This document shows positions 59,172-64,000 of a stretch of DNA of 64,000 nucleotides, in pieces. Source of the DNA: Coprobacillus sp. CAG:826 (GTDB lineage: Bacteria > Bacillota_I > Bacilli_A > RFN20 > CAG-826); assembly GCA_000437235.1 (NCBI GenBank), contig FR897029.1, forward strand, positions 1-64,000, read 5' to 3'. Below the pieces are notes generated by a model that did not search any database, was not told the DNA's origin, and was given only the letters and a program-made list of their open reading frames with translations. Every line of letters begins with the position of its first letter. Position 1 is the first letter of the stretch. The position numbers and the translations under genes are program-made.

Positions 59172-60194
59172 TTATTTTTCTAATTTTCTTATCAAATCTA
59201 TGATTTGAGAGGTAATTTTTTGATGGGCAACTTTACTAGGATGATGACAAGCCCCTTCTTGATTCGGTTCAAAAGAAAGCACAAAGGCTTGGTTTTGGGT
59301 TTCATTTATTGCCTCATCCTTCACTCTTTCCATTTGATGGATGAGATAAGGAGATATCGCTACCATCATGCTATGGATGAAAATCAAAGTGGCCGAAGGA
59401 TGTTCTTTTAAAAGTTGAAATGCAAGACAATGCAAGTTTTGATAATATAATTCACTTGCTTCTTCTTGCTTTTCTTCCTCTATGTGTTTTAGATTTTCGT
59501 TATCATTTGTTCCAATATCAATGACAATATAATCTGGATGATAGTTAGAAAAATCCCAGGGAATGGTGCCATCTATCTTATCATAGACATCTAAAAGGGT
59601 GAAAGGTTGATGAAATTTTAAGGCCATCGACATACCAGAATAGGAGATAACGCTAGTTTCATAACCTAGTTGATAAGGCACTTGATAACTAAAAGATAAA
59701 GAAGAATCCTCAGTTTTTAATGTAAAAGGATCCTCTTTTTTTCCTAAGATTCCAAAGCCAGAAGTGGTTGAAGCCCCATAGAATTCCATTTTTTTGGTAT
59801 GAGGCGTTAAAAAAGGAAGAATTTCACCATTTTCTATTTCTAAAGAAAGAAGATGAAGTTTAGCGTGTTGAGGTTCATTGACTTTGATTAACTCAAGCGT
59901 ATGCTCTCCTTTAAAAGAAGATAAATCAAGGTTGAGTGTAACATCACCATTTTCTAATGCATATTTTTGATAGAAATGACGATCCATATAAAGAACCATA
60001 TATTGACTTTGATTTTCTAAATTCACTTCACTATCGAAGTTTAAGCGCATATGAAAATTTTCCTTTGCTAAAACACGTAAAGCAAAGCCACTGTTACTAT
60101 GTGCAAAATAAAGGCCACTACGGCCATTTTTGGTATGATATATAGTTCTTCCTAATGGATGAAGATAAGATTTTAAAAGGGATACTTCTTTCAT
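59172..60194 (-). CDS. SGNH-fold carbohydrate esterase (CE2-like)
   Basis: A 340-aa cytoplasmic-type protein with an N-terminal jelly-roll domain (about 1-125) and a C-terminal SGNH hydrolase domain. Blocks are EFYGASTTSGFG (the Ser block, with Ala where GDS has Asp), DIGTNDNE (block III) and HHPSKVAHQ (His block). The architecture fits carbohydrate esterase family 2 deacetylases. ATG 60194 follows AAAAGAG; an upstream in-frame start would read through the asp23 terminator. It is inserted between asp23 and nusB, which are normally adjacent. Confidence 0.82.
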   Translation of the reverse strand: MKEVSLLKSYLHPLGRTIYHTKNGRSGLYFAHSNSGFALRVLAKENFHMRLNFDSEVNLENQSQYMVLYMDRHFYQKYALENGDVTLNLDLSSFKGEHTLELIKVNEPQHAKLHLLSLEIENGEILPFLTPHTKKMEFYGASTTSGFGILGKKEDPFTLKTEDSSLSFSYQVPYQLGYETSVISYSGMSMALKFHQPFTLLDVYDKIDGTIPWDFSNYHPDYIVIDIGTNDNENLKHIEEEKQEEASELYYQNLHCLAFQLLKEHPSATLIFIHSMMVAISPYLIHQMERVKDEAINETQNQAFVLSFEPNQEGACHHPSKVAHQKITSQIIDLIRKLEK

Positions 60195-60211
60195 AAATAA
60201 ACTCTTTTCAA

Positions 60212-60232
60212 TAAAAAAAGCCCGAAGGCTTA
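60212..60232 (-). terminator. Rho-independent terminator after asp23
   Basis: On the minus strand AAGCC-TTCG-GGCTT followed by seven T residues, overlapping the asp23 stop codon. Confidence 0.9.
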
Positions 60233-60568
60233 ATCGATTCCGCAAACTTTTACGTTGATGTTAAAAGGCACTAATTCGGTTAAAGACGATAGGGCGTTAG
60301 CGATTTCTTCTTGGATTTTAATACAAACTTCGTGGACGTTGCTGCCCGCTTTAATGGTAACTTCAATATTAACATTGACAATGCCATTTTGAATTTGACA
60401 AGAAATCGGTTTACGTAACTTAAAAATACGTTGTACTTGGGAGTTTTTACGGATTTGAACACCTTTAATGCGTTGGGCACTGATCGATGCGATTTGATCA
60501 AAAACCACATGAGAAATTCCCATTTTTCCGTTTTTTGAATAGTTTTCAATGTAAACATAATCTGCCAT
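60230..60568 (-). CDS. yqhY: Asp23/Gls24 family envelope stress protein (YqhY-like)
   Basis: A 112-aa Asp23/DUF322 protein with the family pattern GISHVVFDQIASISAQRIKG, NIEVTIKAGSNVHEV and IQEEIANALSSLTE. In B. subtilis yqhY lies directly before nusB and affects acetyl-CoA carboxylase; the same placement holds here, apart from the inserted esterase. GGGAGG precedes the ATG, and a strong promoter lies upstream. Confidence 0.92.
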   Translation of the reverse strand: MADYVYIENYSKNGKMGISHVVFDQIASISAQRIKGVQIRKNSQVQRIFKLRKPISCQIQNGIVNVNIEVTIKAGSNVHEVCIKIQEEIANALSSLTELVPFNINVKVCGID

Positions 60569-60595
60569 AATGAAACCTCCCTCATTACAAGCAAT

Positions 60596-60624
60596 ATTAT
60601 AACGAATTTTTTATTTTTTAGCAA
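60596..60624 (-). promoter_or_regulatory. Sigma-A promoter of asp23
   Basis: On the minus strand TTGCTA (60624-60619), 17-bp spacer, TATAAT (60601-60596). Confidence 0.75.
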
Positions 60625-60800
60625 TGTAATCTTCGGTGATTTATTGAATAAAGCATAATTAAAAATACTTTTGAATATAAAACATGGTGGATTCGATCAA
60701 AACAGAAATCTTTGTTTTTCATAACGCTTTCCTTCCGCTAGCATTATGACGCATTCAAAAATAAATGAATACAATAAAGCAAGCTTTAACTAATATAAGT

Positions 60801-60830
60801 AAAAAAAAGAGCCCGATTTAGGAACTCTTT
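60801..60830 (-). terminator. Terminator overlapping the 3' end of the membrane protein gene
   Basis: On the minus strand AAAGAGTTC / GGGCTCTTT with G-U pairs, followed by T residues. The stop codon (60818-60820) lies in the loop. Confidence 0.8.
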
Positions 60831-61663
60831 TTATTTTCTTCTATACTTTCTTTTTGATTAAAAAGATACATATCGAGTTGGCACAAAACGTATTCTAGCA
60901 CAAGCATTGCTAAGGCAAATAATGGGAACCAGAATAAAGGACGATTAGTAATGATAAGTGAATCAAAGCACAATAAGGCACTAGCGACGACAATACGCGC
61001 TAAACGAATCCACTTGACATTAAAGAAAACACTAAGGAGATATAGGAAACTAAGAATTAAAAAGAATAAAGAAACTACAATCATCATGGGAGCGTCATCC
61101 GAATTAAAGACGGCCATAACAAAGGAAATATGACTAAATTCCCCAGCATTTTCCGTCGGAATCATTGGAATAAACAACATAAAGAAATGTAAGAATCCAA
61201 ACGCAAAAGAAAACCATTTCATCTTGGTATTATAGGTTCTCTTATGTCCGTCATTCATGTAGTCATAGCATTCCATAACTAAACAAAACATCGTAATGAA
61301 TAGGAATAAAAACGATAATAAAAACCGATCTAAGTGGAAACTTTCGGTAAGTAATAAACCAATCAAACTATAGGCAGTTAACATCGATAAGCCAATAAAT
61401 TTAATGGTTCTTAACCACTTTGCTTTCGTGAAAAATAACACAATCGGAATAAAATAAGCGATAAATGGAATCAAAATGTAAAAGAAGAAATAAAAGAAAT
61501 TAAAATGCTCTTTTATTGCATCTATTACATATTGAAAATCAGAAATGCCGGAACGAATAAATAAAGGGCTATGCCAAGGAATAAAACTAAAAGCGGCAAT
61601 TAAAAGCGCTAAAACGAGTTGTACCCAGCGATTCCATTTTAAGTTTTTGATATATTGAATCAT
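60818..61663 (-). CDS. Polytopic membrane protein, unknown function
   Basis: A 281-aa integral membrane protein with about seven or eight predicted helices spread along its length, a short cytoplasmic N-terminus and a Glu/Lys-rich C-terminus (NQKESIEENKKSS). The order of helices and loops is unlike the transporters I recognise; there is no clear catalytic motif. ATG 61663 follows GAGGTGAG; the GTG at 61672 lies inside that site. It probably has a transcript of its own or shared with the gene at 61749. Confidence 0.65.
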   Translation of the reverse strand: MIQYIKNLKWNRWVQLVLALLIAAFSFIPWHSPLFIRSGISDFQYVIDAIKEHFNFFYFFFYILIPFIAYFIPIVLFFTKAKWLRTIKFIGLSMLTAYSLIGLLLTESFHLDRFLLSFLFLFITMFCLVMECYDYMNDGHKRTYNTKMKWFSFAFGFLHFFMLFIPMIPTENAGEFSHISFVMAVFNSDDAPMMIVVSLFFLILSFLYLLSVFFNVKWIRLARIVVASALLCFDSLIITNRPLFWFPLFALAMLVLEYVLCQLDMYLFNQKESIEENKKSS

Positions 61664-61712
61664 ACGACTCACCTCAAATCTAAATTCATTTAAATCGATA
61701 ATAATCTACCAT

Positions 61713-61729
61713 GCTTTCTTATAGAAAGC
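61713..61729. repeat. Short inverted repeat GCTTTC-TTATA-GAAAGC
   Basis: Six-bp arms in the gap between two minus-strand genes; no T-tract follows on the minus strand. Possibly a weak terminator or operator. Confidence 0.35.
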
Positions 61730-61748
61730 AATAAAATCACAAAAAAGG

Positions 61749-62114
61749 CTAATAAATTGCTTCTTTTTTCACGAAAACCCATTTTTCATTCATCTCATGA
61801 AGAAAAGTAATAAAAGGACTACTCTCTTCTTCTACATGCAATTCTAAACAATGAGGAAGCGCGATTAATTCATCAGCGTTAGGATGAAAAGTTGATTGAA
61901 ATGACATATGAAAATCGTTGATTCGCACATCATACCGATCTTTAAAATAATCTTTTGCGCATTCTACTAAACGTTTCCAAGGAATATCCATAATGATTTC
62001 CTTTAATTGTTCATGAAAAAAGTCATCCTCTTCTTTTTCAAATATAGACGTTAATAATTGTTCATCCATGACGTTTTTAAAGCCTGGTTGTATACGAAAA
62101 ATATAATAGTTCAT
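61749..62114 (-). CDS. Hypothetical protein (121 aa) with hairpin-embedded ribosome binding site
   Basis: A soluble, acidic protein with no signal peptide or membrane segment. Predicted helices lie at about 13-60 (rich in Glu/Asp/Phe) and short strands after. I do not recognise a family. Its only good ribosome binding site, CGGAGGAT, is the 3' arm of the hairpin 62121-62148, with a T-run up to the ATG. That makes expression likely to depend on hairpin folding or on the upstream tkt transcript. Confidence 0.6.
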   Translation of the reverse strand: MNYYIFRIQPGFKNVMDEQLLTSIFEKEEDDFFHEQLKEIIMDIPWKRLVECAKDYFKDRYDVRINDFHMSFQSTFHPNADELIALPHCLELHVEEESSPFITFLHEMNEKWVFVKKEAIY

Positions 62115-62148
62115 AAAAAAATCCTCCGTTACTATTATCGCGGAGGAT
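62115..62148 (-). terminator. Terminator hairpin after tkt that also holds the next gene's ribosome binding site
   Basis: On the minus strand ATCCTCCG-N12-CGGAGGAT followed by seven T residues directly before the ATG at 62114. It looks like the tkt terminator and sequesters GGAGGAT. Confidence 0.75.
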
Positions 62149-62183
62149 CTTTGTAAATCATTGTCGAAAAAAGGTAAAAACGC

Positions 62184-64000
62184 CTATTTTTCTAATTTAG
62201 CCATAACCAATTCAACGAGTTCATTGGTAGTAAAGCCATAAGCATCAATGACGTCTTTTGCTGGTGCACTGGCGCCGAATTCGTCAATACACATGACGGT
62301 AGAAGCAAAGCGATACCAGCCAAAGGAAGAAGCCATTTCAACAGCAATGCGTTTATGATAAGGTGCGCCTAAAACTTTCTTAATATAGCTCTTATTTTGC
62401 ATTAAGAAGAGTTCTTGACATGGCATACTAATAACACGGACATCAATACCCGCTTCCCAGAGTTTCTTTTGCGCTTCAACGGCTAAAGATACTTCACTTC
62501 CGGTAGCGATTAAAGAACATTCAGGTTTATTTCCGTGTTCTTTAGAAACGACATAAGCACCACGGCTTACACCTTCATAATTGGTACCTTCTAAAAGTGG
62601 TAAACCTTGACGAGATAAAATAATCGCGGTTGGAGTTTCTTTACTGAGTAACGCTAATTTCCAAGCCGCAGCGGTTTCTTTTGCGTCACATGGGCGAATG
62701 ACATTTAAATTTGGCATGCTACGAAGCATCGCTAATTGTTCAATCGGTTGATGAGTTGGACCATCTTCACCTACGGCGATGGAGTCGTGGCTAAAGAGAT
62801 AAATGGTTGGTAATTTAGATAAAGCGGACATACGGATAGCGGATTTCATATAATCAGAGAAGATTAAGAAACAACCGACATAAGGACGTAAGCCACCATG
62901 TAATAACATACCATTTGCCGCACTTGCCATCGCAAATTCACGAATACCGAAGTTAATATTACGGCCTTCTGGATGGTCATAAGATAAATTGGTGCCACCT
63001 TCAATTTTAGTGATAACGGAAGCCGCAACGTCAGCGGATCCACCTAATAAAACGGGCACACGGTTATAAAGCATATTTAATACTTTACCCGATGTATTTC
63101 TCGTAGAATCTTTATAACCTTCTTCAAAATGCGGGTCAAAATCGTCGATATAACTGCTGACATTACCTTCCATGGTTTTCATGAATTGATGGTAATCTTC
63201 GCTATATTCCACCGCATAACGTTTTAAATCACGTTGGTAGCGGCGATAATTTTTACGACCTCTTTTAAAGAATGTTTCATGGAAAGTTGCATAAACTTCT
63301 TGAGGAATATAGAAGTTTTCATGTCCGCCAAAGCCATAGGATTCTTTGGCGTGTTTTCCATCTTCTTCTCCTAATGGAGAACCATGAGTTTTGGATAAGC
63401 CTTGATTTTTAGAGCCAAAGCCAATCACGGTATGAACGATGATTAATGTTGGTTTACTTGTGCTCTTTTTAGCCTTTCTTAAAGCTTTATCAATAGCGTG
63501 AATATCATTACCATCTTTGACTTCTAAAACGTTCCATTCGCTCGCTTCGAAGCGCATTTTTACGTTTTCTGAGAAGGATAAATCAATGGAACCATCTAAG
63601 GTAACTGCATTACTATCATAGATTAAAATTAAACGATTTAAATGTTGATGTCCTGCTAAAGAGATGGCTTCTTGTGATAAACCTTCTTGTAAACAGCCAT
63701 CACCACATAAAGCGTAAGTATAGTGATTCACAAGTCTTTCGCCTTCATGATACATGGCGCGTAAAGAACGTTCGGCCATAGCCATCCCAACGGCTTGGGC
63801 GATACCTTGGCCTAATGGACCCGAAGTGGCGTCAACGCCAGGTGTATGACGATATTCAGGGTGTCCTGGTGTTAATGAGCCGAATTGACGGAAACTTTTT
63901 AAATCATCTAAAGAAATATCATAACCACACATATGAAGCATGGTATAAAGTAAAGCACTAGCGTGCCCTGCACTTAAGACGAAGCGGTCACGGTTCATCC
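62184..64000 (-). CDS. tkt: Transketolase, 5' end cut by the window edge
   Basis: Transfers two-carbon units between sugar phosphates with thiamine diphosphate in the non-oxidative pentose phosphate pathway. At least 604 residues are present; full-length enzymes are about 660, so around 55 N-terminal residues lie beyond the right edge. Visible are SAGHASALLYTMLHMCGY, GPLGQGIAQAVGMA, the TPP motif GDGCLQEGLSQEA, and the pyrimidine domain with FGIREFAMASAANGM and GPTHQPIEQLAMLR. The Met at about 63998 is internal and not the start. Confidence 0.96.
   Translation of the reverse strand, partial: MNRDRFVLSAGHASALLYTMLHMCGYDISLDDLKSFRQFGSLTPGHPEYRHTPGVDATSGPLGQGIAQAVGMAMAERSLRAMYHEGERLVNHYTYALCGDGCLQEGLSQEAISLAGHQHLNRLILIYDSNAVTLDGSIDLSFSENVKMRFEASEWNVLEVKDGNDIHAIDKALRKAKKSTSKPTLIIVHTVIGFGSKNQGLSKTHGSPLGEEDGKHAKESYGFGGHENFYIPQEVYATFHETFFKRGRKNYRRYQRDLKRYAVEYSEDYHQFMKTMEGNVSSYIDDFDPHFEEGYKDSTRNTSGKVLNMLYNRVPVLLGGSADVAASVITKIEGGTNLSYDHPEGRNINFGIREFAMASAANGMLLHGGLRPYVGCFLIFSDYMKSAIRMSALSKLPTIYLFSHDSIAVGEDGPTHQPIEQLAMLRSMPNLNVIRPCDAKETAAAWKLALLSKETPTAIILSRQGLPLLEGTNYEGVSRGAYVVSKEHGNKPECSLIATGSEVSLAVEAQKKLWEAGIDVRVISMPCQELFLMQNKSYIKKVLGAPYHKRIAVEMASSFGWYRFASTVMCIDEFGASAPAKDVIDAYGFTTNELVELVMAKLEK

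Overview
The window is a gene-dense, low-GC chromosomal segment from a Bacillota bacterium of the class Bacilli. It uses TGA as a stop and TGG for Trp, and I saw no in-frame TGA in the conserved genes. Gene order follows the Bacillus subtilis yqe/yqf/yqh region closely. Sporulation genes (yqfC, yqfD, yqfQ, a SpoIIIAH-like gene, sigK, spoIVB, spo0A) point to an endospore-forming lineage. Loss of several usual neighbours (phoH, dgkA, aroE, ispA, argR, folD, spoIIIAA-AG) suggests a streamlined genome, perhaps an uncultured gut Bacilli or Erysipelotrichia relative. That placement is inference.

Layout. 0.3-5 kb: hrcA-grpE-dnaK-dnaJ heat-shock operon with two CIRCE operators. 5.1-11.7 kb: rsmE, mtaB, rpmF, deoC, a CmpB-type membrane protein, glycerate kinase, rpsU and a protein phosphatase. 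11.7-22 kb: yqfC-yqfD, a stand-alone C39-type peptidase where phoH is expected, then ybeY-cdd-era-recO-glyS-dnaG-rpoD-trmK-yqfO. 22-27.2 kb: ispH, yqfQ, cshB, nfo, yqfT, ispG. 27.3-34.7 kb: rpmG (49 codons), a GH31 glucosidase, an MBL hydrolase, a membrane-protein gene with an apparent frameshift in an A7 run, efp, spoIIIAH, yneF, plsY. 34.7-44 kb: parE-parC, sigK, then yqeG-yqeH-yhbY-(nadD-yqeK fusion)-rsfS. 44-48.2 kb: a short accessory stretch with a MazF-like protein, an ABC permease and lipoprotein without ATPase, and a Crp/Fnr regulator. 48.1-62.2 kb, minus strand: asp23, a CE2-like esterase, nusB-xseA-xseB-dxs-recN-spoIVB-spo0A-dinB-xerD-deoB, and two unknown genes. The right edge cuts a transketolase gene.

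How the genes work together. Most encode core functions: chaperones, translation and ribosome assembly (era, yqeH, rsfS, ybeY, efp), replication and repair (dnaG, recO, recN, xseAB, nfo, dinB, parEC), and isoprenoid synthesis by the MEP route (dxs, ispG, ispH). deoC, deoB and cdd supply nucleoside salvage, and tkt belongs to the pentose phosphate pathway.

The most unusual signal is a family of short arrays in which TACT (AGTA on the gene strand) recurs every 11 bp. Four arrays sit at the 3' ends of minus-strand genes (plsY, the MazF-like gene, dinB, xseB); in the last three the first unit overlaps the stop codon with identical phase. Because 11 is not a multiple of 3, stop triplets, often as tandem TAG-TAR pairs, rotate through the reading frames. 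Other points of note are a perfect Crp/Fnr palindrome at a predicted -41.5 position, an EF-P with Met at the usual modified Lys position, a terminator hairpin holding the next gene's ribosome binding site, and the C39-like peptidase.
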